From: Propionivibrio soli | GTDB taxonomy: Bacteria > Pseudomonadota > Gammaproteobacteria > Burkholderiales > Rhodocyclaceae | NCBI RefSeq assembly: GCF_025770765.1 | Contig: NZ_JANZKY010000005.1 | Location: 229,477 to 293,476 of the forward strand | DNA: 64,000 bases | Direction of reading: 5' to 3' | Shown: in pieces, positions 45,070-55,602 of the stretch | Position numbering within the stretch: position 1 is the stretch's first letter | Layout of the letters: each line of letters starts with the position of its first letter | Made by a program: the position numbers and the translations under genes | The notes under the pieces: generated by a model | What the model was told of the DNA's origin: nothing | The model's database searches: none | Seen by the model: only the letters and a program-made list of their open reading frames with translations

Positions 45070-45134
45070 TCTCCAATCACATGCTAGCGTTTAACTTGTT
45101 GATTTTCATAATATATAGCCCTTACAAATTCAGC

Positions 45135-45162
45135 TTGCCAAAGCTGACATTTTGAATATAGA
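45135..45162 (+). promoter_or_regulatory. Candidate promoter of the sugar ABC operon
   Basis: TTGCCA (45135-45140), a 16-base spacer and TATAGA (45157-45162). It overlaps a 7-bp palindrome (TCAGCTT-GCCA-AAGCTGA, 45130-45147) and is followed at once by the operator at 45173. Confidence 0.5.
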
Positions 45163-45172
45163 ATGGTTCCGT

Positions 45173-45191
45173 AACGTTCATATTGATCGTT
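45173..45191. promoter_or_regulatory. Operator AACGTTC-N5-GATCGTT before the ABC operon
   Basis: It matches the kinase-promoter operator at 16 of 19 or more positions, with the same 5-base spacer (ATATT versus ATATC). It lies just after the expected transcription start, in a position suited to repression. Confidence 0.6.
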
Positions 45192-45230
45192 TCGCCACAC
45201 GCAGCATAACCAAATCTCTAGGAGGGGACG

Positions 45231-46169
45231 ATGGCAACGAAAAAGTGGATCGCAACCGCATTAGCCGTATGCGGACTGGCTTGCGGCGTAGCTCAAGCAC
45301 AGACGATGAAGATCGGGTACTTGCCGAGCACGGTCGGTCAGGCGCTGACCCAGGCATGGAAGACCGGGATTGAAAACACCCTGAAGGGACAGAACGTCAG
45401 CTTCCAGGCGCTCGACGCGCAAATGAAGGCCGAAATCCAGGTGACGATGATGGACGACTTCATCAACCAGGGTTACAACGCCATCATCCTGCAGCCGATC
45501 GACGCCGCCGCTCTCACGGCAAGTGTCAAAAAGGCCGAGGGCAAAGGGATTCCCGTCATCACGCTGAATACGGACACCAAGCTCCCGCACGCCGCCTGCG
45601 TGACGATGGACGATGAAGGCGCGGGCTACCTGGTCGGAGAGCAGATCGGCAAGGCGCTGAGCGGCAAAGGTAACGTCGCCATCATCCAATCGCCTCCGGG
45701 AGCTCAAGCCGGCGTAGAACGCGAAAAAGGGTTCCGCGCCGCCATGGCGAAGCTCTTCCCGGAGATCAAGATCGTTGGGGCGCAGAATGGCCAGTGGAAC
45801 AAGGACAAGGCGATCGAGATCATGAACAGCTTCCTGCAGGTCAACAAGGACCTCGATGCTGTGTTCGCGGTTAACGACAACATGGCCGAAGGTGCAATGA
45901 TCGCCGCCGAATCCGCCGGCCGCCTGAACAAGGTGAAGATCTGGGGATTCAATGGACAGAAGAGCACATTGACGCTGATCGAACAAGGCAAGATCACCGG
46001 CACCGCCTACACCAACGCCTACAACCAGGGCGCGACGGCGGCGAAGTACGCACTCGACATGCTTTCCGGAGCGAAGAAGAAGGGCGACAAGACGGAAATC
46101 GTCACGGTCCCGCCTTTCGCGGCGACCAAAGACACCGTCGCGCAAATCAAGCCGGAAGAACGCTGGTAA
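45231..46169 (+). CDS. Sugar ABC transporter periplasmic binding protein (RbsB/YtfQ type)
   Basis: A 312-residue Peripla_BP_4 protein. The signal peptide is MATKKWIATALAVCGLACG plus VAQA. Mature landmarks are GIENTLKGQNVSFQALDAQM, INQGYNAIILQPIDAAALT, KGIPVITLNTDTK and VFAVNDNMAEGAMIAAESAG. It binds a sugar or sugar lactone and feeds the two permeases and ATPase downstream. AGGAGGGG precedes the ATG. A DeoR-type operator lies 40 bases upstream. Confidence 0.94.
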   Translation: MATKKWIATALAVCGLACGVAQAQTMKIGYLPSTVGQALTQAWKTGIENTLKGQNVSFQALDAQMKAEIQVTMMDDFINQGYNAIILQPIDAAALTASVKKAEGKGIPVITLNTDTKLPHAACVTMDDEGAGYLVGEQIGKALSGKGNVAIIQSPPGAQAGVEREKGFRAAMAKLFPEIKIVGAQNGQWNKDKAIEIMNSFLQVNKDLDAVFAVNDNMAEGAMIAAESAGRLNKVKIWGFNGQKSTLTLIEQGKITGTAYTNAYNQGATAAKYALDMLSGAKKKGDKTEIVTVPPFAATKDTVAQIKPEERW

Positions 46170-46241
46170 GCCTCTGACGCGGCGGCGGGGCCACGCTCTG
46201 CCGCCTGCCACATCACGAGAAACAAGTTCGGAGGTCGCATT

Positions 46242-47249
46242 GTGTCGGTCAGTGCTATACGACGCTTAATTCTGACCGGGCTGCTTGTTGCCATCGGCAT
46301 CGCCCTGTCGTTCGCCAACCCCACCTTCCTGTCGCTGGATAACCTGATGACGCTGCTTCAGGACGCGTCGCTGACGGGTATCGTGGCGATCGGTTTCACC
46401 CTGATTCTGATCACCGCCGGGATCGACATGTCGATTGGCGCCGTCATCGCTATCACGTCGATGATCTGCGTCAACTTCATCTCCTACACGCAGCTGCCGG
46501 CCTACGTTTACATACCAGTGGCCTTGGCTTTCGGCTGTGCCATCGGCTGGGTTAACGGGTTCTTCATCACGCATTTCAAGCTTCCGGAATTCATCGTCAC
46601 CCTGGCAACCCGCGGCATCTTGGCCGGGCTTGCGCTCATCGTCGCGGTGAAAGACGACCAGGGATTCGTGAAGAACGTCTTCATCGAGGACGAACTCTTC
46701 CTCTCACTCGGAGAAACGATCGGCCCGGTCTATATCGTCACCATCGTATTCGTACTGCTCGCCGCGGCAACTCAGTTCTTCCTGAAGCGGACCCGCGCCG
46801 GCACCAACGTGTATGCGACAGGCGCGAACCCGACGGCGGCCCGCCTTTCGGGCATCAACACGGATCGAACCTTGATTGGCGTCTATATGTTCTCGGGCTT
46901 CTGCGCGGCACTGGCCTCGATCTTCTTGGCGGCGCGGATGATGACCGCCATGCCGGAGTTCGGTATTGGCTCGGAAATGGACGTCATCGCTTCGGTGGTC
47001 ATTGGCGGTACGCCATTTACCGGCGGTATCGGCGACATTTGGGGAACGGTCATCGGCACGCTGTTCCTTGCGCTCGTCAAGAACGGCATCCTCAAGCTGG
47101 GCCTGTCGCCCTATATTCAGCCGATCGTCATTGGCGGCATCATTATCGTCGTGGTCGTCGTCGACGTTTGGTACAAGGCGTTCGCGGAGAAGAAGGCAGC
47201 GCAAGCGGCACGGAGAAAGGCGATGCAAGGCAAGGAGGCGGGAGCATGA
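46242..47249 (+). CDS. Sugar ABC transporter permease 1 (RbsC family)
   Basis: A 335-residue membrane protein of the BPD_transp_2 family, with about 8-10 helices. Conserved blocks are TLLQDASLTGIVAIGFTLIL, TAGIDMSIGAVIAI and GSEMDVIASVVIGGTPFTGG with GGIGDIWGTVIGTLFL. The start is GTG with GGAGG upstream. It overlaps the ATPase gene by 4 bases. A second, different permease is encoded by the last gene, so the channel is probably a heterodimer as in E. coli YtfT/YjfF. Confidence 0.93.
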   Translation: MSVSAIRRLILTGLLVAIGIALSFANPTFLSLDNLMTLLQDASLTGIVAIGFTLILITAGIDMSIGAVIAITSMICVNFISYTQLPAYVYIPVALAFGCAIGWVNGFFITHFKLPEFIVTLATRGILAGLALIVAVKDDQGFVKNVFIEDELFLSLGETIGPVYIVTIVFVLLAAATQFFLKRTRAGTNVYATGANPTAARLSGINTDRTLIGVYMFSGFCAALASIFLAARMMTAMPEFGIGSEMDVIASVVIGGTPFTGGIGDIWGTVIGTLFLALVKNGILKLGLSPYIQPIVIGGIIIVVVVVDVWYKAFAEKKAAQAARRKAMQGKEAGA

Positions 47250-48781
47250 GCACCAACGGCAAAAGCGAACTGCTGCTCGAATGCCGAGGCATCGACAAGA
47301 ACTACAACGGTCCGCAGGTTCTGAGCGGTGTCGATTTCTTCCTGCGGCGTGGCGAAATCCACGCCCTCGTCGGGGAGAATGGCGCCGGCAAGTCAACACT
47401 GATCAAAATCATCACCGGCATCACGAACCGTAACGCCGGGACGATTGCATTCGACGGATACGACGTCCCTCTCGAACACAGCAAGAGCGCTTCAGAGAAA
47501 CTCGGCATCGCCGTCATCTACCAGGAACTCAGCCTGATTCATGGCATGACGGTCGCACAGAATATCTTTCTGACCAAAGAGCCTTTGCTACCAGGACTGC
47601 CGATCATCGACATCAAGAAGATGAATCAGATGGCACAAGCGATGATCGAAAAATACGGCTTCGATCTCAAGGCCACCGACGTCATCGACCGGCTTCCGAT
47701 CGCACAGCGGCAGACCGTCGAGATCCTCAAGGCGCTATCGAACAAGGCGTCCCTGATGATCATGGACGAACCGACGAGTTCGCTCACCGCCACCGAAAGC
47801 GAGCGATTGTTCGGCATCATTCGCATGCTCAAGGCCGAAGGCATCACCGTCGTCTATATCTCGCATCGGATGGAAGAGGTTTACGACCTCTCCGACCGCG
47901 TGACCGTGCTGCGCGACGGCAAGCTCGTCTCGGTGCTTGAAGGCGACGAAATCAGCCCAGCCGAGATCATTCGCCTGATGATCGGTCGTGAACTCACAGC
48001 CGACGAGTCGCACCACCAGATGGTGGACAAAAGCGCCGGCGAAGTGGTCCTCGAAGTCAACCAGCTCAGCTCCGAAGGCAAGCTCAAGGACATCTCGTTC
48101 AAACTGCACAAAGGCGAGGTTCTCGGCTTTGGCGGCCTCGTGGGTTCGGGCAGAACCGAACTGATGCGCGCAATCTATGGAATCGATCCGTATGATAGCG
48201 GGACGATCAAGTACCAGGGCAAACCCTATGCACCGACCGTCGAAAAATCGATCGCCAGCGGCTTCGGTTTTGTACCGGAGGAAAGGCGCCTGCAAGGAAT
48301 CATGGGAGCCATCTCGATTACCGGCAACATCGGCATTCCCAACCTCGACTCAATCTCCAATGGTGCGGGGTTCGTCAGCGACAGCAAGGAACTCGAGTTG
48401 TCGAACAAAGCGATCACCTTGCTCAACGTCAAACCGGCCAATCCCGACGTTCTTGTAGGCAACTTGTCGGGAGGTAACCAGCAAAAGGTGGTCGTCGGCA
48501 AATGGCTGATCCGTAACCTCAAGCTTCTGATTGTCGACGAACCCACAGTCGGTATCGATATCGGAGCCAAGGAAGAGATGTACCAGACGATCGAACGACT
48601 CTCACAAGAAGGTGTTGCCGTCATCGTGATCTCGTCCGACCTTCCCGAACTGACGCGCCTCTCCGACCGGATCATCGTTCTGCGCAAGGGTCGGATCATC
48701 AAGGAATTCACCCAAGGCGTGGTCACCGAGGAACAGGTGTTGCGTGCTGCCTCGGGTATCGTCGAAGGGGGTGTCCAATGA
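47246..48781 (+). CDS. Sugar ABC transporter ATPase, duplicated (RbsA type)
   Basis: A 511-residue protein with two ABC domains. Domain 1 (about 8-240) has Walker A GENGAGKSTLIKIITG, a signature region degenerate as usual in LPIAQRQTVEIL, and Walker B LMIMDEPTSSL. Domain 2 (about 255-500) has FGGLVGSGRTELMRAIYG (degenerate Walker A, typical), signature LSGGNQQKVVVGKWL and LLIVDEPTVGIDIGAKEEMY. It powers uptake with both permeases. It is coupled to its neighbours by ATGA overlaps on both sides. Confidence 0.96.
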   Translation: MSTNGKSELLLECRGIDKNYNGPQVLSGVDFFLRRGEIHALVGENGAGKSTLIKIITGITNRNAGTIAFDGYDVPLEHSKSASEKLGIAVIYQELSLIHGMTVAQNIFLTKEPLLPGLPIIDIKKMNQMAQAMIEKYGFDLKATDVIDRLPIAQRQTVEILKALSNKASLMIMDEPTSSLTATESERLFGIIRMLKAEGITVVYISHRMEEVYDLSDRVTVLRDGKLVSVLEGDEISPAEIIRLMIGRELTADESHHQMVDKSAGEVVLEVNQLSSEGKLKDISFKLHKGEVLGFGGLVGSGRTELMRAIYGIDPYDSGTIKYQGKPYAPTVEKSIASGFGFVPEERRLQGIMGAISITGNIGIPNLDSISNGAGFVSDSKELELSNKAITLLNVKPANPDVLVGNLSGGNQQKVVVGKWLIRNLKLLIVDEPTVGIDIGAKEEMYQTIERLSQEGVAVIVISSDLPELTRLSDRIIVLRKGRIIKEFTQGVVTEEQVLRAASGIVEGGVQ

Positions 48782-49776
48782 AAAGCCTGCTCGGTTCCAG
48801 GAAGCTTCCGCAAGAGTTCCGCCTGTTCGGAATCCTCCTCTTGCTGATGCTGTTCCTGTCGCTTATTTCCAACCGTTTCCTCACGGTGGACAACCTGACC
48901 AACGTTCTCTGGTCCGTCTGTTTGATCGGGATCATGTCGGCTGGCTTCATCTACTCGCCCATTACCGGTGGCATCGACCTGTCGGTGGGCTCGATGGCGG
49001 CGCTGGCCGGAATCGTGGCCAACGTGCTGATGAACACCTATGGCATGAACTGGATTGTCGCCTTGCTCTTGACGCTGGCTTTCGGGATTCTCATCGGCTG
49101 GATCAACGGAATCGTTACGACCAAATTCATGGTCCCGGCGTTCATCGTCACCATGGCGGCGAAGACCTATCTTTTCGGTCTCGCCATGTTGATCTCAAAC
49201 GGCGACCAGATCACGATCATGGAACCCAAACCGTTTTTGGCCATCGGCGTAGGGAAGTTCCTTGGCATACCGATCCCGATCTACATCATGGCGCTGTTGG
49301 CTGTGGTCAGCCACATCCTTCTCCGGCACACGGTATTCGGCCGGCAGTCGATTGCGGTGGGCGCCAATGAAGTGGCAGCCAAGCTGTCCGGAGTGAATCC
49401 TGATCGCACGAGAATCTACGCTTACGTCATTTCCTCGCTCACCGCGACGATCGCCGGCATCGTGATGGCTTCGCTCACCCAGCAGGCCTACGCCATGAAC
49501 GCCTCGGGTTACGAGCTGGATGTCATTACAGCCGTCGTCGTCGGCGGTACGAGCCTTATGGGCGGCAGTGGGTCCGTCGCCGGGGCCCTGATCGGTGCAA
49601 TCATGGTCGGCTTCATCAATAACGGCCTGAACCTGCTCGACATGCCGTCCGCTTTCCACCCGATCGCTACCGGCATCGTCATCCTGCTCGCGCTGATCAT
49701 GAACCAGGGGGTCAGCCCGCTTACAGTATTCCGAAAGTGGTTTTCCCGGGGAACCGCCGTCGGTACGGCAAAGTAG
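48778..49776 (+). CDS. Sugar ABC transporter permease 2 (RbsC family)
   Basis: A 332-residue BPD_transp_2 membrane protein. Landmarks are IMSAGFIYSPITGGIDLSVG (the TGGIDLSVG motif), MVPAFIVTMAAKTYLFGLAM and ASGYELDVITAVVVGGTSLMGG with GSGSVAGALIGAIMVGF. It is clearly diverged from permease 1. It overlaps the ATPase gene by 4 bases and ends the operon at a strong terminator. Confidence 0.94.
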   Translation: MKSLLGSRKLPQEFRLFGILLLLMLFLSLISNRFLTVDNLTNVLWSVCLIGIMSAGFIYSPITGGIDLSVGSMAALAGIVANVLMNTYGMNWIVALLLTLAFGILIGWINGIVTTKFMVPAFIVTMAAKTYLFGLAMLISNGDQITIMEPKPFLAIGVGKFLGIPIPIYIMALLAVVSHILLRHTVFGRQSIAVGANEVAAKLSGVNPDRTRIYAYVISSLTATIAGIVMASLTQQAYAMNASGYELDVITAVVVGGTSLMGGSGSVAGALIGAIMVGFINNGLNLLDMPSAFHPIATGIVILLALIMNQGVSPLTVFRKWFSRGTAVGTAK

Positions 49777-50134
49777 CGAAATTCCACGGCTGAAGGCCGT
49801 TCCAAGAAGAGCTTTCCATTACCGCTTTCGAAATCCCGGGGTTTCCCGGGATTTTTTTCGTCCGACGTCGAGGAACCCTAAACAGGCGGGTACTTAGAGT
49901 GCGTACGTGGAACCAAAACGGCCTGTCTCGGGTCGCTAGCAGTCAATGAGCCAACCGGTACTGCGCCGCCGACGTTTGCGCGAAGTCCCAGGGCCCCGGG
50001 CGAAATGCCGCCCAGGATCAGGCGATAAGCACGAGCAATAATTCAATTAGAATAGTTGGTTGTTTCCGGGCACTCCCGGACTACCATTTATGATGTGCTG
50101 GCCGGACGCCATCGAATCGAGGTGATGCAACGTT
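49777..50134. other. Intergenic region after the ABC operon
   Basis: 358 bases without a gene. It holds the ABC-operon terminator, then about 180 bases of unremarkable GC-rich sequence, and an AT-rich patch (around 50038-50060) that may carry the promoter of the next gene. Confidence 0.6.
49831..49858 (+). terminator. Intrinsic terminator of the sugar ABC operon
   Basis: A perfect 10-bp stem (49831-49840 with 49845-49854), a GTTT loop and a T-run to 49858. Confidence 0.92.
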
Positions 50135-50923
50135 ATGTCTCGCCCCTCCGCCGTGATATGCCCACGCTGCCAGAGTCCGGAATGTCGTGATTCCCGGTGG
50201 CTTTCCGCGACAGAAAAAAACAATCACCCTGAGAGCGCGCCGTACAGGTGCCTCAAGTGCTCGCACCGTTTCATTGCGGCCAAACCTGCGCCTGCGGCTA
50301 AAAACCCGGCGACTGCGTACGCACCGGCGGCGTTCGTTGCGGTCGTCGTCTTCGCAGCGCTTTTGTGGCTGTTGCCCGACAGTAGCGAGTCGCCGCTGGA
50401 TGGCTCTCCCACGGTCGCGTCTCTTGACCCGGAAGTCAGGAAATCTGCGGAGGCCGGTGACCCCGAAGCCCAGTTCCGACTGGGAGAAGCGCTCCTTCTC
50501 GACCCGGCGCACACGCCGGAGAATTCAAAAGATGCCGTGCGTTGGCTGAAAACAGCAGCGGAAAACGGACATACCGAGGCCATGATCTACCTTGGGCGAC
50601 TCTCGCGGACCGGCGTCGGCGTCCTGCAGGATTTCGATCTTTCTGCCAAATGGATACGAACCGCGGCGCGGCGTGGCCACCCGGAAGGTATGCTCGAGTT
50701 GGGGCGCCTCTATCGAGATGGGATCGGGGTCGATAAAGACCTGATTCTTGCCTACGCGTGGTTCAACCGCGCGTCAGCCGCTCGCAATATTGACGCGGTT
50801 CGCGAGCGCGAAGCCATTGCCCGTGTTTTGACCGTGGACGAACTTCGCAAGGCTCAAAACCTTTCCGCCACAGACCATGCGAGTGGCGAGAAGGAAACGG
50901 TAAAGACGTCGACCGCCCACTGA
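50135..50923 (+). CDS. Zinc-ribbon, single-pass membrane protein with Sel1 repeats
   Basis: A 262-residue protein. The N-terminal zinc ribbon has Cys9-x2-Cys12, Cys17 and Cys39-x2-Cys42 (CPRC ... CLKC). One membrane helix spans about 63-81 (AAFVAVVVFAALLWLLP). A Sel1-like repeat solenoid (about 100-225) follows, with units AEAGDPEAQFRLGEALL, AAENGHTEAMIYLGRLSRTGVGV and AARRGHPEGMLELGRLYRDGIGV. Sel1 repeats mediate protein-protein contacts. The zinc ribbon would face the cytoplasm and the repeats the periplasm, assuming a standard orientation. No specific function is known to me. Confidence 0.82.
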   Translation: MSRPSAVICPRCQSPECRDSRWLSATEKNNHPESAPYRCLKCSHRFIAAKPAPAAKNPATAYAPAAFVAVVVFAALLWLLPDSSESPLDGSPTVASLDPEVRKSAEAGDPEAQFRLGEALLLDPAHTPENSKDAVRWLKTAAENGHTEAMIYLGRLSRTGVGVLQDFDLSAKWIRTAARRGHPEGMLELGRLYRDGIGVDKDLILAYAWFNRASAARNIDAVREREAIARVLTVDELRKAQNLSATDHASGEKETVKTSTAH

Positions 50924-51105
50924 AGCCCCGACAACGAGCACTAGCCAAGAGCCAATCCGGCCCCAACCCTCCGCGAGACAAGCAGGTTCCGACGGCAAGC
51001 AATCGCTACAATGTCCTAAACCAAGACATCGGGCGACGAGCGAACTTCGTCGTACAACGATTTGTTTCGCCCTGCCGGCCCGGTCGCAGCCAATCGAGAA
51101 ACGCC

Positions 51106-52287
51106 ATGGAAACCATCGAGCCGTTTGTATTCGCCCGCATGCCGGAAATTCATTTCGGGCCGGGAAAAATCAGACAACTGCCGAACCTGATTGCGCAAAA
51201 AGGGCGCAAGGTTCTGCTGGTTACCGGGGCAAAGTCCTTTTTGCGCTCGCCACATTACGACCAACTGACGTCGTCGCTGGCTGAAAATGGGGTCGCCATC
51301 GACCATGTGTCGGTGTCCGGCGAACCTTCTCCCCGCTTCGTTGACGATACCGTGGCGCGGCTTCGCGGCACGGTAGACTGCGTGGCCGCGATTGGCGGCG
51401 GCAGTGTCGTCGACGCTGGTAAAGCGATCTCCGCAATGCTGCTGCAGGAAGGCTCGGTTACCGCCTTTCTCGAAGGCATGGAAACGCGCAAGCACGACGG
51501 CCGCAAGGTACCCTTCATCGCCGTACCCACATCGTCCGGAACGGGCGCCGAATCGACCAAGAATGCCGTGCTGAGCGACATCGGACCCGACGGTTACAAG
51601 TCATCTTTACGGCACGACGCTTTCGTTCCCGACATTGCGCTTGTCGACCCCGAACTCATTCTGACTTGTCCGCCGGACGTGACCGCCGCCTGCGGCCTCG
51701 ACGCCCTGACGCAATTGATTGAAGCCTACGTCTCCACGAAAGCGTCGCCCATCACTGATGCGTTGGCAGAGAGCGGCTTGATCCGGGCCGCGTCAGGTTT
51801 CCTGGCCGCATTCGAACAGGGTGCCACAAACCGTGAGGCACGTAGCGACATGGCTTATGCCGCGTTGATCTCAGGCGCCGTACTGGCCAACGCGGGCCTC
51901 GGCGTCGTTCACGGCTTTGCCGGACCGATCGGAGGCTTCCATGAGATTCCGCATGGCGTCGTCTGCGGCACACTGGTCGGCGCCGCGACGCGAGCGGTCG
52001 TCGACGCGTTGATCAGCGATACCGGCAGATACCACGCTGCGCTGCACAAATACGCGAGAGCAGGCGCATTGCTCACCGGTCGGACCACCGGGGACGTCGT
52101 CGGCGACAGCAGATTGCTTGTGGAAACGCTCGAGACATGGATCGAGAGGACGCGCATTCCGAGGCTGGGGCAATTCGGCGTGCGCGAAACGGATCTGGAC
52201 AAAATCCTCGACAAGTCGAACAACAAGAACGCACCGGTACAATTGTCACGCGAACAGATGACCGGGGTATTGCGGTCCCGGCTTTAG
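51106..52287 (+). CDS. Iron-type (group III) alcohol dehydrogenase
   Basis: A 393-residue Fe-ADH family oxidoreductase. The nucleotide-binding part has AAIGGGSVVDAGKAIS and VPTSSGTGAESTKNAVLSD. The metal-binding part has CGLDALTQLIEAYVS, GLGVVHGFAGPIGG and FHEIPHGVVCG. In most relatives the first segment reads DALTH, giving Asp and His ligands; here His is Gln203, while Asp199 and the two later His remain. Some Fe-ADH subgroups have this change. The substrate is unknown. The gene lies upstream of a TSUP exporter, 102 bases apart. Confidence 0.9.
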   Translation: METIEPFVFARMPEIHFGPGKIRQLPNLIAQKGRKVLLVTGAKSFLRSPHYDQLTSSLAENGVAIDHVSVSGEPSPRFVDDTVARLRGTVDCVAAIGGGSVVDAGKAISAMLLQEGSVTAFLEGMETRKHDGRKVPFIAVPTSSGTGAESTKNAVLSDIGPDGYKSSLRHDAFVPDIALVDPELILTCPPDVTAACGLDALTQLIEAYVSTKASPITDALAESGLIRAASGFLAAFEQGATNREARSDMAYAALISGAVLANAGLGVVHGFAGPIGGFHEIPHGVVCGTLVGAATRAVVDALISDTGRYHAALHKYARAGALLTGRTTGDVVGDSRLLVETLETWIERTRIPRLGQFGVRETDLDKILDKSNNKNAPVQLSREQMTGVLRSRL

Positions 52288-52303
52288 GCAAAACAATTCT
52301 AGC

Positions 52304-52331
52304 GACGCCGACCCGGCTCTCGGTCGGCGTC
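52304..52331 (+). other. Strong hairpin between Fe-ADH and TSUP genes
   Basis: A perfect 10-bp GC-rich stem (52304-52313 with 52322-52331) and an 8-base loop, with no T-run. It may attenuate readthrough or stabilise the upstream mRNA. Confidence 0.5.
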
Positions 52332-52389
52332 AGGCAACAAAGAAATCCCGCGACAGCAAAACAAGACAAAAAGCACATTGGGAGGCACC

Positions 52390-53190
52390 GTGGATTGGTG
52401 GCTGGCTTACATCGCCCTGGGACTCTTCACCGGCTTTTCTGCCGGAATGCTGGGAATCGGCGGTGGACTCGTCATGGTGCCGATGCTCGCCATGTTGTTC
52501 TCGGCGCAGGAAGCCTTTCCGCGCGCCGAAGTCCTTCATATGGCGCTCGGTACCTCGATGGCGACGATCCTTTTCACCTCATTCTCGAGCCTGCGCGCCC
52601 ACCATCGGCACGGCGCGGTTCTGTGGCGCGTGGTCGGTCAGATCACCCCCGGCATCCTGGTCGGAACGGGTATCGGAACGCTGTTCGCGGCCCACGTGCC
52701 GGCCCGCCCGCTGGCGGTTTTCTTCACCGTTTTCGTCTGCCTCGTAGCGACGCAAATGATCCTGAACCTGAAGCCAAAACCGTCGCGCGAACTCCCGGGG
52801 GCAGCAGGCGTGTTCTCGGTCGGCTTGGGCATCGGCACCGTCTCGGCATTGGCCGCTATCGGAGGAGGCGCTTTCACCGTCCCTTTTCTGACGTGGTGCA
52901 ACGTCAAAGTGCAGAACGCCATCGGCACTTCGGCAGCGGTCGGTTTTCCGATCGCACTCGGCGGTTCGCTCGGTTACGTTTTCAACGGCTGGGACCACGC
53001 CGCGCTGCCTGCATGGAGTCTGGGCTTCGTGTATGTACCCGCGCTCATCTGGATGGTGGTGCCCAGTATGCTCGCCGCTCCATTCGGCGCCATGCTCACG
53101 CATCGCCTGCCCGTGGCGACGCTCAAACGCGTTTTTGCGGGGCTTCTCATCGCGCTTGCCGTCCGCATGTTATGGAAGCTTTTCTCGTGA
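52390..53190 (+). CDS. TSUP family membrane exporter (TauE/SafE)
   Basis: A 266-residue polytopic protein of the TauE/SafE (sulfite/organosulfonate exporter) family. Landmarks are FTGFSAGMLGIGGGLVMVPML at the N-terminus (GxGGGxxxVP), LGTSMATILFTSFSSLRAHH, and the second repeat SALAAIGGGAFTVPFLTWCN. The ends are hydrophobic helices. The start is GTG at 52390 after GGAGG; a TTG at 52378 is in frame but lies before the ribosome site. Transported anion unknown. Confidence 0.88.
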   Translation: MDWWLAYIALGLFTGFSAGMLGIGGGLVMVPMLAMLFSAQEAFPRAEVLHMALGTSMATILFTSFSSLRAHHRHGAVLWRVVGQITPGILVGTGIGTLFAAHVPARPLAVFFTVFVCLVATQMILNLKPKPSRELPGAAGVFSVGLGIGTVSALAAIGGGAFTVPFLTWCNVKVQNAIGTSAAVGFPIALGGSLGYVFNGWDHAALPAWSLGFVYVPALIWMVVPSMLAAPFGAMLTHRLPVATLKRVFAGLLIALAVRMLWKLFS

Positions 53191-53420
53191 ACCTGAAGGG
53201 GGCAGGAACCGCTCCGTAGTCCTTGATTTGTAACGGGAGAATCGCCGGAAACGCCCGCTTTTCCTTGCTTCGGGCCAATCGATAAAGTACCATCGCGTAT
53301 TCAAGGCGCCGTTGCAGCGTACATCCGCACAATGTCCGCGCAACCCTTGCAGTCGGTTTCCGATTCACGGTTATCCGGCCAAGGCCGCCCCCAAGTTTTT
53401 ACTTCCTGAAAGGTCATACC

Positions 53421-55586
<2,166 letters not shown>

Positions 55587-55602
55587 GCAGGAGAGAGTGA
55601 AG

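Noticed and set aside
38592..49776. A hidden UlaD or SgbH decarboxylase in the Ula-like cluster
   Set aside because: All sizeable open frames here were read. None has the OMP-decarboxylase-type motifs of UlaD. The unknown 346-residue protein does not look like a TIM barrel.
53191..53420. Cobalamin riboswitch before methylmalonyl-CoA mutase
   Set aside because: I could not find the conserved B12-box or a matching fold in these 230 bases.
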